NCBI RefSeq assembly: GCF_016463975.1
Contig: NZ_JAEMNX010000022.1
Span: 1 to 64,000 of the forward strand
Source of the DNA: Marinomonas transparens
GTDB taxonomy: Bacteria; Pseudomonadota; Gammaproteobacteria; Pseudomonadales; Marinomonadaceae
DNA: 64,000 bases
Reading direction: 5' to 3'
Below are positions 1 to 8,695 of this stretch, one piece after another (within the stretch, counting starts at the first letter, position 1; each line of letters begins with the position of its first letter). A program made the position numbers and the translations under genes. The notes beneath the pieces are model-generated. The model ran no database searches. It was not told the DNA's origin and worked only from the letters and a program-made list of their open reading frames with translations.

Positions 1-379
1 AAACATTAAGAAAATGATTGTAAGCAAAATTTACAAAACATAAATACAAAGATACATTTACTTACAATTAATGTAAATTAACAGCAAAATTCAAACGGAC
101 AATCTGATAACGAATCTAGAAAAGACTCAACTGAGAAAACATTCAATTAGTAGAAAGGTACGGTTTAAAGAAGGACGCTGATTAATTTTCCTATAAAACA
201 CACAAGATACACTGTGTTGTTTTAAGTACTGCGGAAATATATTTAAATTTGATCGTAATTTAAAGTTGTGAATATAGAAAGAAGATCAAGGAAAACCATG
301 AAGGATGTCTATTGCGAATAATTAAGATGACAATAGATATTCATCCATTATCATCCTACACACCACACGAAAAGCGAAA
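1..379. other. AT-rich non-coding stretch
   Basis: No convincing gene was found on either strand. The stretch is AT-rich with short inverted motifs (for example TTTAC near 57 against GTAAA near 72) but no clear terminator or promoter that I can defend. It lies downstream of the leftward aroQ gene, so part of it is probably that transcript's 3' end and the rest the upstream region of a gene beyond the window. Confidence 0.5.
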
Positions 380-832
380 TTAACGATTCGTTTTATGTAC
401 CAAGCCTTGAATGCCCAACACGTAGCCTTGCACGCCCATACCAACCACTATGCCAGTGGCAACAGGAGAGATATAAGAGTGATGACGAAAGGCTTCGCGG
501 GCATGCACGTTGGAGATATGCACTTCGATCACTGGCACTTCTGCACCTTTAATCGCGTCGTGTAAGGCAATGGAGGTATGAGTATAGGCGCCGGGGTTGA
601 ACACCACACCGAGCACTTCACCGGCTTTAATGCGTCGCCCTGCTTCGTGGATCAGGTCGATTAACGCGCCTTCATGGTTCGATTGATGACATTCCACCTT
701 GTGGCCCAAGGATGCAGCAGCGTCAGCGCATAGGGCTTCTACATCGGCTAAGGTTTCATGACCATACTGCTCGGGTTCACGGGAGCCTAATAAGTTAAGG
801 TTCGGACCATTTAATACCATGATGGTAGACAT
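380..832 (-). CDS. aroQ: type II 3-dehydroquinate dehydratase
   Basis: Type II dehydroquinase interconverts 3-dehydroquinate and 3-dehydroshikimate. The 150-aa length is typical, and the family start ([19 protein letters not shown]) with the active-site Tyr region, the central [10 protein letters not shown] and the EVHISN motif are all present. The ATG is preceded by GGAG at six bases. In most gammaproteobacteria aroQ sits with accB-accC; here it lies behind an AEC carrier and beside a protocatechuate dioxygenase. That suggests (inference) a catabolic role in turning quinate/shikimate into protocatechuate rather than aromatic amino-acid biosynthesis. Probably co-transcribed with the carrier 80 bp upstream. 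Confidence 0.93.
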   Translation of the reverse strand: MSTIMVLNGPNLNLLGSREPEQYGHETLADVEALCADAAASLGHKVECHQSNHEGALIDLIHEAGRRIKAGEVLGVVFNPGAYTHTSIALHDAIKGAEVPVIEVHISNVHAREAFRHHSYISPVATGIVVGMGVQGYVLGIQGLVHKTNR

Positions 833-912
833 ATAAGACTCCTACTAAATTGATCAAACTAAAATACGCAACTCACGCCTTCTCTCAGGCCATCTAACTC
901 AGGCTCTTTCAT

Positions 913-1845
913 CTAGACAAGAAAATGCAGTAATAAACTCAATGTGAGAAAAGATAACATAGTTGTCGCTAATAAGGTGCTAGCACAGAAGCTTCGTTCA
1001 CCATATTCGCCACAAACAATAGGGTAAGTACTAAACATGGGCACAGCGGCAAAAATGACCACGGCGACTTTTAGTTCATATGGCATGGTCGGTGTTAACA
1101 ACAGCAACAAAGCGACACTAACAGGAAAGATGATCAGCTTCGCCAAGGCCACCAAAACAATAGGGCTCAATTGCCCTTTAATCGACACACCAACCAGAGA
1201 TCCACCAATGACGATCAAGGCTGTAGGTGCCGCCCCCGCCGCCAATAAGTTCAAGCCTCTACCAATAAAGTCTGGCGGGCTGATATCTAATATGGAAAAA
1301 GCCAAACCACTCACTAGGGCAATCAATAAGGGGTTGGTTGAAATACGTTTTACCACAGTAACAATCAGGCTCTTTCCTTCGTTTTTGTCTCTGCCTAACA
1401 TGGTTTCAATGAAAATTAAAAACACGGGTAATAGCACGATGTTTTCAACCATCAAGGCCATCGCAAAAGCTTGCGTTAAGGGCTGATCAAAAAATTGCAA
1501 CAGCACAGGAAAACCAATAAAAGCGCTGTTTGACATGCCTGAGCCGACCCCCCTAACACCGGAGATAACTAAGTTACCCTTAAGCAGTTTCCAACTCAGT
1601 AACACGGTAATAAAGAAGGTTAATAGGCCACCAGCCGCATAGACAGCAAGGTAGTCAAAGTGGATAACGTCATTAATGTCCATGTTGGAAAGCTTCATAA
1701 AGATTAATGAAGGCAAGGCGAGATAAAGTACAAAGCGACTCATTCCCGGCAAGGAAACTTGCGGGATAAAAGAATAACGAGCGCCAATAAACCCTAATAA
1801 AATCAAGAAAAAAATAGGAGCTGTAATATTTAACACAACGGCCAT
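913..1845 (-). CDS. AEC family (auxin efflux carrier-like) transporter
   Basis: A 310-aa inner-membrane protein with about ten hydrophobic segments in the 5+5 arrangement of the AEC/BASS-fold family, including the family-typical SNSAFIGFPVL in the first half. Members move organic anions such as malate or malonate; the substrate cannot be read from the sequence. Its place between pmdB and aroQ, all leftward, suggests transport of a quinate, shikimate or hydroxybenzoate-type acid. The distance to pmdB contains a strong hairpin, so it may have its own promoter. Confidence 0.85.
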   Translation of the reverse strand: MAVVLNITAPIFFLILLGFIGARYSFIPQVSLPGMSRFVLYLALPSLIFMKLSNMDINDVIHFDYLAVYAAGGLLTFFITVLLSWKLLKGNLVISGVRGVGSGMSNSAFIGFPVLLQFFDQPLTQAFAMALMVENIVLLPVFLIFIETMLGRDKNEGKSLIVTVVKRISTNPLLIALVSGLAFSILDISPPDFIGRGLNLLAAGAAPTALIVIGGSLVGVSIKGQLSPIVLVALAKLIIFPVSVALLLLLTPTMPYELKVAVVIFAAVPMFSTYPIVCGEYGERSFCASTLLATTMLSFLTLSLLLHFLV

Positions 1846-1988
1846 GAAGCAAATGTCCTAATTAGGGATATAAAAACTAAGTAGAACCTTAGCAAACAAG
1901 CTGCCAACTCAAAACAACAAAAGCAAGATAGAGGTCTTTGCACAGCGCAAAGGTCTCAGATAATCAAAGCCTGCACTAAAAATCATGA

Positions 1989-2018
1989 TTGATTCATGGC
2001 CATTGCGCCATGAATCAA
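1989..2018 (-). terminator. 12-bp stem-loop after pmdB (copy 1)
   Basis: A perfect 12-bp inverted repeat (TTGATTCATGGC / GCCATGAATCAA) with a 6-base loop lies 11 bases past the pmdB stop. Reading leftward a short T-rich run follows a few bases later, so it is a probable but not textbook intrinsic terminator. Confidence 0.55.
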
Positions 2019-2029
2019 CGACAAAACAC

Positions 2030-2890
2030 TTAATTCGTGACGGCTTCCTCGGTTGCTAGCAGTTGTAAACCCGCCCCAGTATTCGAGATAGGCAGATGAT
2101 AACTACGATGCAATTCTGTCAATTGACTGGCGCCTTGTAGTGTACCTCGCATGGCTAACCACATGTTGAGTTCAACACCTTGTGAGCCGCCCTTTTCAAC
2201 CAAATCGTAATTACTTAACTTGGTTAGCACTTCTGGTTCATCGACGATTTTTTCCATGCAGTACAAGTCAAACGGTTTATTGATAAAGCCCGCTCGCTGA
2301 CCATCCAGCTGATGGGATAAACCACCGGTGCCAAATACCACGACATTTTGGTCACCAGAGAAAGAACGAATGGCTTCGCCAATGGCCTTACCTAAGTCAT
2401 AGCAACGACTTGGCTTCGGCATTGGGTGGCGCTCACAATTGATCGCAATAGGAATCACCTTAATATGCCCATATTGATGACCCGGCCACATCAGGGTTAA
2501 TGGCACGGTCAGACCATGGTCAACTTTCATTTCTTGGCAAACGGTAATATCGAAGTCATTGTCGATCAGTTCATTAATAATATGCCAAGAGAGTTGGGTT
2601 TCGCCAGTCACCGGAGGAATTTCAGCAATGCCCCAGCCTTCATCGGCGTTTTCATATTTGTCAGCGGCCCCTATGGCAAAAGTCGGTTTGCGGTCATGGA
2701 AAAACTCAAGGCCATGATCGTTATAAAAAATAACGGCAATATCCGGCTGCTGGGCATATAACCACTGGCGTACAGGCGGGTAAGCATCAAAAAAACCTTT
2801 CCAATAAGGGGCCTGCTCTAAGCCTTTATCCATGGCAACACCAATAGCAGGAATATGAGACGTGGCGATACCACCTAAAATGTGAGCCAT
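2030..2890 (-). CDS. pmdB: protocatechuate 4,5-dioxygenase beta subunit, copy 1
   Basis: Catalytic subunit of a LigAB-type (class III) extradiol dioxygenase, which opens protocatechuate or gallate between C4 and C5. At 286 aa it matches PmdB/LigB length. The iron ligands of the family are visible: His in SHIP near residue 12, His in NDHG near 60 and Glu in ELNMW near 240; the catalytic His lies in GGLSHQLDG near 193. It overlaps pmdA by one base (TAATG), so the two subunits are translationally coupled. A second pair lies at 8.7-9.9 kb, clearly homologous but diverged, so the pairs may differ in substrate preference. Whether it prefers protocatechuate or gallate cannot be told. Confidence 0.9.
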   Translation of the reverse strand: MAHILGGIATSHIPAIGVAMDKGLEQAPYWKGFFDAYPPVRQWLYAQQPDIAVIFYNDHGLEFFHDRKPTFAIGAADKYENADEGWGIAEIPPVTGETQLSWHIINELIDNDFDITVCQEMKVDHGLTVPLTLMWPGHQYGHIKVIPIAINCERHPMPKPSRCYDLGKAIGEAIRSFSGDQNVVVFGTGGLSHQLDGQRAGFINKPFDLYCMEKIVDEPEVLTKLSNYDLVEKGGSQGVELNMWLAMRGTLQGASQLTELHRSYHLPISNTGAGLQLLATEEAVTN

Positions 2891-3237
2891 TAGACTTCCC
2901 CTTGCTTAACCAGAAACGCTTTAAATTCCTCTGTCGTCATACCGGTTTGTAGTCCGCCTACATCCTGCACATTCAGCCCCAAGATTCCCGCGAACTTCGC
3001 TAAATAATAAATGCTACCGCCCGTCTCCAACATGGCGATCACATCTCTGTCTCGCATGACCTGTCGTTGCGCTTCTGATAAGTTAAACTTTTCGTAATAG
3101 GCCTCTTCATCAGCCAGAAATTCAGCGCGTGATTCAGCTTGATTGAAGGAGAAACACATTTTATTAAGTGGGTAACCTTTTGTGGCCATTGGCCCATCAA
3201 AGAGGATATTGCCGGGGATTTGCAGTGAATGGTTCAT
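2890..3237 (-). CDS. pmdA: protocatechuate 4,5-dioxygenase alpha subunit, copy 1
   Basis: Small helical alpha subunit (115 aa) that caps the active site of the LigAB-type dioxygenase. It carries the LigA-domain signature: FDG, the LNKMCFSF segment near residue 25, the DEEAYYEKFNL region and a C-terminal GGSIYYLAKFAGI. The start ATG has AAAGG upstream. It is the first gene of the leftward unit pmdA-pmdB-AEC-aroQ and is divergent from the LysR regulator at 3542. Confidence 0.9.
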   Translation of the reverse strand: MNHSLQIPGNILFDGPMATKGYPLNKMCFSFNQAESRAEFLADEEAYYEKFNLSEAQRQVMRDRDVIAMLETGGSIYYLAKFAGILGLNVQDVGGLQTGMTTEEFKAFLVKQGEV

Positions 3238-3541
3238 TTTCGCACCTTTAAGCTTGTCTTCTTATTGAGAGCTTTACAGCAACTACGTTTGCCAATGCCT
3301 AATAACAAGGTCTCATCGCATACTTTTCCAACAAGAGTATAAAAAACAACCTATGGTGCAGACCTTGATCTAGATCTGTTTTTTGCTATTTAAAAAAGAG
3401 AATCAACTCATTACATAGAACTTCATTAAAATTCACAAAAACTGCCATATATATTATATAGGCTTTCATGAATCCTTAGTTTTTGTTTGTCTGCCATTCA
3501 TTTTTGAGATAGTTTAAAAGAAAACCAATCAGGAGTTCCGC
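3238..3541. promoter_or_regulatory. divergent control region pmdA / LysR
   Basis: A 304-bp AT-rich gap between divergent pmdA and the LysR gene; by family habit the regulator binds here. I see a short palindromic core (TCTAGA within TGATCTAGATC near 3367-3377) and a good Shine-Dalgarno (GGAG at 3531) before the regulator, but no operator I can fix with confidence. Confidence 0.4.
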
Positions 3542-4756
3542 ATGGAAATGCCGATCCCAAATCTACGTCATCTGCGTGTTTTTCTAGCCGTGACCGAATT
3601 AAAAAGCATTACCCGCGCTTCTGAGACTATTTTTTTGTCTCAGCCTGCCATCACTCAGGCTATCGCTAAGTTAGAAGGCCAGCTAGGGACGCTATTATTT
3701 AAGCGCCACTCTGACGGCATGTATCCCACCACCTCTGGTGAAGCTTGGCAAAAACGTGTTTCTCGAGCCATTGATCATCTTCACCTAGCCACGTTAGACG
3801 TAGTAAAAGACAATGTCCCCAAGGAATTTCCGCCTAAAAATCTGCTCGCCTTAATCAGCACTACACAATTAAAAGCTCTCATTGCGGTTTGTGAAGCGCA
3901 AAACTTCAGCATCGCTAGCCGTAATTTGGGGGTTTCTCAATCTTCTGTACATAGGGCAGCACGGGACCTAGAACGCCTACTAGGGGTTACCTTATTTGAA
4001 AAAAGCAGTCTGGGAATTCGTGCAACCAAGGCGGCTCAAACCCTAGCCAAGGCCACTAAGCTCGCCTTTAGCGAACTGCGGCAGGGCCTATATGAGATTA
4101 ATGCCCTGCAATTTAAGGACGTGAGTACCATTGCCATAGGTAGTATGCCGCTTGCTCGTACAACCATCTTGCCTAAATCCATTTTACGCTTTAATGACCG
4201 GCATCCTGATGTGAATGTGAATGTAACCGATGGCCCCTACGGCGATTTATTACACCACCTTCGTCAAGGGGATATCGATATGATTTTAGGGGCACTACGG
4301 CAGCCTTCCCCGGCAGACGATGTGATACAGGAAGAACTATGGTCTCCGCCTTTGTCTATCGTTGCCCGTGATGGTCATCCTTTAATGGCAAAGGAAAACA
4401 TCTCTGCTCAAGACCTAGCCCAATACGCTTGGGCCGTTCCATCTCAAGGCACTCCAACCCGGCAGGCCTTTGAAGCTATTTTTCACGATGCCCAAATGAG
4501 TCTACCGACCCGTCTAGTCGAATCGAGTTCACAAATACTGGTCCGCGAATTATTGCTGGAAAGTGACCGACTGACCTTGATCTCTGCCCATCAGGTAGAG
4601 CGAGAAATCAATATCAATTTATTAAAAGTTATCAATTTTCCATTGGAACACACACGACGCCCTATTGGCCTTTGCGTTCGAAAAAGCTGGCTTCCAACTG
4701 TTACTCAATCTCATTTTTTAAGTTTGTTGAGAGAGGTGTCCGAGCATTTTCGGTGA
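3542..4756 (+). CDS. LysR-type regulator with tandem DNA-binding domains
   Basis: A 404-aa LysR-family transcription factor, about 100 residues longer than normal. The extra length is a second LysR winged helix-turn-helix: the first spans about residues 8-67 (helix-turn-helix with SQPAITQAIAKLE) and the second about 107-166 (SQSSVHRAARDLERLLGVTLFEK), joined by a linker. The periplasmic-binding-protein-like effector domain follows from about 190. Divergent position to pmdAB and proximity to ligC make it the likely regulator of the protocatechuate genes, with a pathway intermediate as effector (inference). Start chosen from GGAG six bases upstream. Confidence 0.85.
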   Translation: MEMPIPNLRHLRVFLAVTELKSITRASETIFLSQPAITQAIAKLEGQLGTLLFKRHSDGMYPTTSGEAWQKRVSRAIDHLHLATLDVVKDNVPKEFPPKNLLALISTTQLKALIAVCEAQNFSIASRNLGVSQSSVHRAARDLERLLGVTLFEKSSLGIRATKAAQTLAKATKLAFSELRQGLYEINALQFKDVSTIAIGSMPLARTTILPKSILRFNDRHPDVNVNVTDGPYGDLLHHLRQGDIDMILGALRQPSPADDVIQEELWSPPLSIVARDGHPLMAKENISAQDLAQYAWAVPSQGTPTRQAFEAIFHDAQMSLPTRLVESSSQILVRELLLESDRLTLISAHQVEREININLLKVINFPLEHTRRPIGLCVRKSWLPTVTQSHFLSLLREVSEHFR

Positions 4757-4769
4757 TGTTTTTAAAATA

Positions 4770-4824
4770 CCCTTTGCATAAAACGAATATCAAATGCGGT
4801 TAATCGATTACCCCATGCAAAGGG
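4770..4824. repeat. 10-bp inverted repeat between LysR gene and ligC
   Basis: CCCTTTGCAT at 4770-4779 is mirrored by ATGCAAAGGG at 4815-4824, with 35 bases between. No T-run follows. It lies after the regulator and about 130 bp before ligC, so it could be a weak terminator or a regulator site for ligC. Confidence 0.4.
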
Positions 4825-4953
4825 GGAATGCTAGATTTGATGGCAATAAAAAGTCGAGTTTTTCCTCTGCTTTATTTCATAACAATAACTGACCCTAGAC
4901 CTTTACACGATGTCACGAGCAAAGGTTTCGATCTGCACTTTCAGGAGTAAATA

Positions 4954-5901
4954 ATGAGAATTTGTATTGCTGGCGCCTCTGGCGCATTTGGTATGAAACA
5001 CATGGACGCCATTGCGGCGATTGAAGGTGCAGAAGTTGTTTCTGTTGTCGGTACAAAAATTGATGCCATCAAAGCCTTTGCTGAAGAACGTGGCGTGCCA
5101 CATTACACAACCGACTTCGCGGAAAGCTTGGCCCGTGACGACGTTGATGCTGTGATTCTTGCGACGCCAACGCAAATGCACGCCGCGCAAACCATTCAGT
5201 GTTTAGAAGCTGGTAAGCACGTGATGTCGGAAATCCCTATGGCAGACAGCATTGAAGATGCCCGTCGTGTCGTTGAAGCCCACAAGAAAACCAACCTTGT
5301 CGCTATGGCCGGCCATACTCGCCGTTTTAATCCTTCTCATCAATGGATTCACAACAAAATTAAGGCTGGTGAACTCACTGTTCAACAGATGGATGTGCAA
5401 ACGTATTTTTTCCGCCGTTCAAACAAAAACGCCCTAGGCAAAGCACGTTCTTGGACAGACCATCTACTATGGCACCACGCTTGTCACACGGTAGATTTGT
5501 TCCAATACCAAACTGGCGAAACAGCAAGCAAGGTTCAAGCTCTACAAGGCCCAATCCATCCAGAACTTGGCATTGCCATGGACATGAGCATTGGCATGAA
5601 GGTCCCTAATGGTGCTATTTGTACGCTGTCTTTGTCTTTTAATAATGATGGCCCATTTGGCACTTTCTTCCGTTACATCTGCGACAACGGCACTTACCTT
5701 GCCCGTTACGATGACCTTTATGACGGTAACGATAACAAGATTGACCTAAGCGGTGTGGCCGTTTCTAACAATGGTATCGAGCTACAAGACCGTGAATTTA
5801 TTGCGGCTATTCAAGAAGGTCGGACACCAAATTCTTGTGTCACTCAAGCCATCGAAGCAATGGAAACATTAAACCGCCTAGAAGAATGTCTAGAAGACTA
5901 A
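4954..5901 (+). CDS. ligC: 4-carboxy-2-hydroxymuconate-6-semialdehyde dehydrogenase
   Basis: Gfo/Idh/MocA-fold NAD(P)-dependent enzyme that oxidises the ring-cleavage product of protocatechuate (CHMS, as hemiacetal) to 2-pyrone-4,6-dicarboxylate. The 315-aa length equals LigC/PmdC. The Rossmann start (CIAGASGAFGMKH), the GHTRRFNPSHQ segment, QQMDVQTYFFRR, SWTDHLLWHHACHTVDLF and NNDGPFGTFFRYI are hallmark LigC stretches. ATG preceded by CAGGAG. It is separated from the ligI-galD-ligK-ligJ operon and stands as a monocistron with a strong terminator. Confidence 0.93.
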   Translation: MRICIAGASGAFGMKHMDAIAAIEGAEVVSVVGTKIDAIKAFAEERGVPHYTTDFAESLARDDVDAVILATPTQMHAAQTIQCLEAGKHVMSEIPMADSIEDARRVVEAHKKTNLVAMAGHTRRFNPSHQWIHNKIKAGELTVQQMDVQTYFFRRSNKNALGKARSWTDHLLWHHACHTVDLFQYQTGETASKVQALQGPIHPELGIAMDMSIGMKVPNGAICTLSLSFNNDGPFGTFFRYICDNGTYLARYDDLYDGNDNKIDLSGVAVSNNGIELQDREFIAAIQEGRTPNSCVTQAIEAMETLNRLEECLED

Positions 5902-5922
5902 TATTTAAACGTTCGATATATA

Positions 5923-5948
5923 AATAGGGAGCCTAGGCTCCCTATTTT
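5923..5948 (+). terminator. intrinsic terminator of ligC
   Basis: Near-perfect palindrome (AATAGGGAGC, loop CTAG, GCTCCCTATT) followed by TT, 22 bases after the ligC stop. Confidence 0.85.
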
Positions 5949-6009
5949 CGTTAATCACTTTTTTGCTATGGTATGCACCTAGCTGAGCAAAATAATGAGG
6001 ATATTTTCT

Positions 6010-6990
6010 ATGTCTAAACACCCACACCTAACCAATCCAAGTATCGGCTTGGGTTGTATGAACCTTTCCCATGCTTATGGCTCACCTGTTGCTGAGGAGC
6101 AAGCGATCAAAGCCCTTCAAGCGGCCTTTGAAATGGGCTATCGTCATTTTGATACGGCAACTCTATACGGTGGTGGAAAAAATGAACTGCTCGTGGGTAA
6201 TGCGTTAAAAGATCGTCGTGATGATTTCTTCCTTGCCAGTAAATGTGGCATGGCAATGGTCGATGGCAAAAAAGAAATCAATGGTCGACCAGAGAATCTA
6301 AGAACTCAATGTGAAAATAGTCTAAAACGTTTGCAAACAGACCATATCGATTTGTACTACTTACACCGTATGGATCCGAATGTTCCTATCGAAGAAAGCG
6401 CGGGTGCTCTAGGCGATTTAGTGAAAGAAGGTAAAATTGGTGGTATTGGTTTGTCTGAAGTGTCTGCTGACACGCTCGCTCGTGCTCACCAAGAGTTTCC
6501 AGTAACCGCCATTCAAACTGAATATTCCCTATGGACACGTAACCCTGAAATTGCGGTCTTAGAGGCCTGTAAGCAATTGGACATCACCTTTGTCGCCTTT
6601 AGCCCACTGGCCCGTGGTTTTCTGACAGGCACATTAAAAGACGTAGCAGAACTGGAAGAAAAAGATATCCGTCGTAATATGCCGCGCTTTCAGGCAGACA
6701 ATTACCCACATAATCTAGAATTACTCAATGACTATCTAGCACTAGCAAAAGACATTGGCTGCACGCCTGCACAACTGGCTTTGGCGTGGACCCGAGCGAA
6801 GGATAGCAATATTGTGCCGATTCCTGGGACTCGTTCGGTCAATCATATGCAGGACAATTTCGACGCAGGTAAATTAGTACTTGATAACAAGCAAGTGAGC
6901 TTGCTAGATGAAATGATTAATGAAAATACGGTTCATGGCCCACGCTACAACGCAGGCCAGCAAAAAGAAATCGACACTGAAGAGTTTTAA
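6010..6990 (+). CDS. aldo/keto reductase
   Basis: NAD(P)H-dependent oxidoreductase of the AKR superfamily, 326 aa from the ATG chosen because GAGGA lies eight bases upstream. The (beta/alpha)8 signatures are present: FDTATLYGGGKNE with catalytic Asp and Tyr near residues 50-57, ASKCG with the catalytic Lys, DLYYLHRMDPN with the active-site His, and the NADP-binding IVPIPGTRS near 275. Closest in style to the plant-auxin-induced/YajO-like group. Its substrate is unknown; its place next to ligC suggests an aromatic aldehyde or side-chain reductase but this is only position. Confidence 0.88.
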   Translation: MSKHPHLTNPSIGLGCMNLSHAYGSPVAEEQAIKALQAAFEMGYRHFDTATLYGGGKNELLVGNALKDRRDDFFLASKCGMAMVDGKKEINGRPENLRTQCENSLKRLQTDHIDLYYLHRMDPNVPIEESAGALGDLVKEGKIGGIGLSEVSADTLARAHQEFPVTAIQTEYSLWTRNPEIAVLEACKQLDITFVAFSPLARGFLTGTLKDVAELEEKDIRRNMPRFQADNYPHNLELLNDYLALAKDIGCTPAQLALAWTRAKDSNIVPIPGTRSVNHMQDNFDAGKLVLDNKQVSLLDEMINENTVHGPRYNAGQQKEIDTEEF

Positions 6991-7309
6991 ACAGCACTTC
7001 AAACTGCAATACTACACGGAAACCTAGCGCCTATTGGGACTTTAAACACCTGATAGGCGTTGTCGATTTTATCTCGTCACGCTCCTATAACCGTCTGTTT
7101 AGCCAATCCACAACGGCCTATTTAACCTCCCAATTTGAAGCGCCTTTTTACTTGGCTAATACGCCAATACAACGAAGCAACTCACGGTTTCATCACAGTA
7201 ACGTTTCAAAACAATTAAATACCACTTTTTTTTATAGACCTTCTATATTTAGAGAAATATTAATTCAGCCTTGGATACACCAAACAGTAATAAATAGCGA
7301 GGATCAGCT
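6991..7309. other. intergenic gap
   Basis: 319 bp without a gene. A weak hairpin (CGCCTAT near 7029 against ATAGGCG near 7053) followed by a T-rich stretch may end the aldo/keto reductase transcript. The second half is AT-rich and should hold the promoter of the chemoreceptor; no clean -35/-10 pair is evident. Confidence 0.4.
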
Positions 7310-8617
7310 ATGTTTTTTAATAAAACAAAACCAATACCCCAAAGCAAAAATAAAAAAACTCACTCAGACAGCGATGCCATTATTAAGTCATTAAATAAAT
7401 TTTGCGCAACCATCAGCTTTTTACCTGATGGGACTATTTTGGAAGCGAACAGCTTATTTTTACAAACTGTCGGCTACTCCCTTGAGGAAATCCAAGGACA
7501 AAAACACATGATGTTTTGCTCTAAAGAAACCGCTTCCAGTCCTGAGTACCAAAGTTTTTGGCCAAGTCTAGCCGCTGGAGAATGTCAGCAAGGTACCTTT
7601 TTACGTAAGCATAAAGACGGATCCGATATTTGGCTTGAAGCCACTTACCTTCCCATTGAAGTCGACGGGGAGATAGTTAAAGTCGTAAAAACAGCGGCCA
7701 ATATAACGAAAGAAAAGAAAATGGCCGACCGCCAACTGGCCGTTTATTCTGCCATTAACCGTTCTTCTGCCGTGATCGAATTTGAACCTGATGGCACCGT
7801 ACTCGATGCCAATGAAAACTTCTTGGCCACCATGGGGTTTAACAATTCATCTGAGATTATCGGCCAGCATCATCGCCTATTTTGTAAAGATGAATTCTAT
7901 CAAAAGAACCCTGATTTCTGGGCAGAGCTGGCACAGGGTGATTTCAAATCAGGGCAATTTGAGCGAGTAGATAAACACGGAAATACCATTTGGCTGGAAG
8001 CGACCTACAACCCTATTTTAAATAGTCAAGGCATCGTTCGAAAAGTGGTCAAGGTAGCGTCTGATATCACCAAGAGAATAAACGATCAACTCGCCATTCA
8101 ACATGCCGCTGAAGTTGCTCATTCAACCTCAGTAGAAACCGCACAAGTTTCAGAAAATGGCGCGCAAATTCTACGTCGTACCGTCGAAACGTCTGACCAA
8201 ATTGTGGCCGAAATTGATGCTTCAACCGAGCTGATTGAACAGCTTAATCATCAGTCAGAAAACATCGCTAAAATCGTCACAACCATTAGTTCAATAGCCG
8301 ACCAAACCAATCTGCTCGCCCTAAATGCCGCCATAGAAGCCGCCCGAGCGGGTGAACATGGACGAGGCTTTGCAGTGGTGGCCGACGAAGTCAGAACCCT
8401 AGCAGCACGCACCAGTACGTCGACGGTTGAAATTGAAGACATGGTGGCACAAAACAGTAATCTCACCCGCCAAGCCAAGGCCAGTATGGGTAAGGTAACC
8501 GAACGCTCCGCTGAAAATGCTCAGTTCATCAATGAAGCGTCAGGCATCATTGATGAAATATTGAAAGGTGCTGAGCACGTAGCTGGTACGGTGAATAAAT
8601 TACTCGATAGCAAATAA
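7310..8617 (+). CDS. soluble PAS-PAS methyl-accepting chemoreceptor
   Basis: A 435-aa cytoplasmic chemotaxis signal transducer with no membrane segment. It has two PAS/PAC units (about residues 35-140 and 150-260; each with the WLEATY..PI PAC strand). A short linker leads to the MCP signalling domain with the invariant hairpin tip ([20 protein letters not shown] near 325-345). The architecture matches BdlA/Aer-like receptors that sense redox state through heme or flavin. No HAMP domain. The signal domain is short (ends near 435), so it lacks the C-terminal CheR-tethering pentapeptide. Neighbouring dioxygenase genes suggest energy taxis linked to aromatic catabolism. Confidence 0.9.
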   Translation: MFFNKTKPIPQSKNKKTHSDSDAIIKSLNKFCATISFLPDGTILEANSLFLQTVGYSLEEIQGQKHMMFCSKETASSPEYQSFWPSLAAGECQQGTFLRKHKDGSDIWLEATYLPIEVDGEIVKVVKTAANITKEKKMADRQLAVYSAINRSSAVIEFEPDGTVLDANENFLATMGFNNSSEIIGQHHRLFCKDEFYQKNPDFWAELAQGDFKSGQFERVDKHGNTIWLEATYNPILNSQGIVRKVVKVASDITKRINDQLAIQHAAEVAHSTSVETAQVSENGAQILRRTVETSDQIVAEIDASTELIEQLNHQSENIAKIVTTISSIADQTNLLALNAAIEAARAGEHGRGFAVVADEVRTLAARTSTSTVEIEDMVAQNSNLTRQAKASMGKVTERSAENAQFINEASGIIDEILKGAEHVAGTVNKLLDSK

Positions 8618-8641
8618 TTTCATATTCTTTTGATCATAAAA

Positions 8642-8675
8642 AAACGTGCTCTCTTACAAGAAGAAAAGCACGTTT
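8642..8675. terminator. shared terminator between chemoreceptor and pmdB copy 2
   Basis: Nine-base stem AAACGTGCT / AGCACGTTT with A-run on one side and T-run on the other, placed between convergent genes; works in either direction. Confidence 0.8.
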
Positions 8676-8695
8676 TATTTTATCTCTATGTCTAA

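Noticed and set aside
1..379. Short inverted AT-rich motifs as a replication or attachment site
   Set aside because: Too short and low-complexity to distinguish from chance in AT-rich sequence.
1037..1486. Open frame of 149 codons opposite the AEC carrier
   Set aside because: It is antisense to a clear membrane-protein gene, has no family features, and reflects the codon pattern of the real strand.
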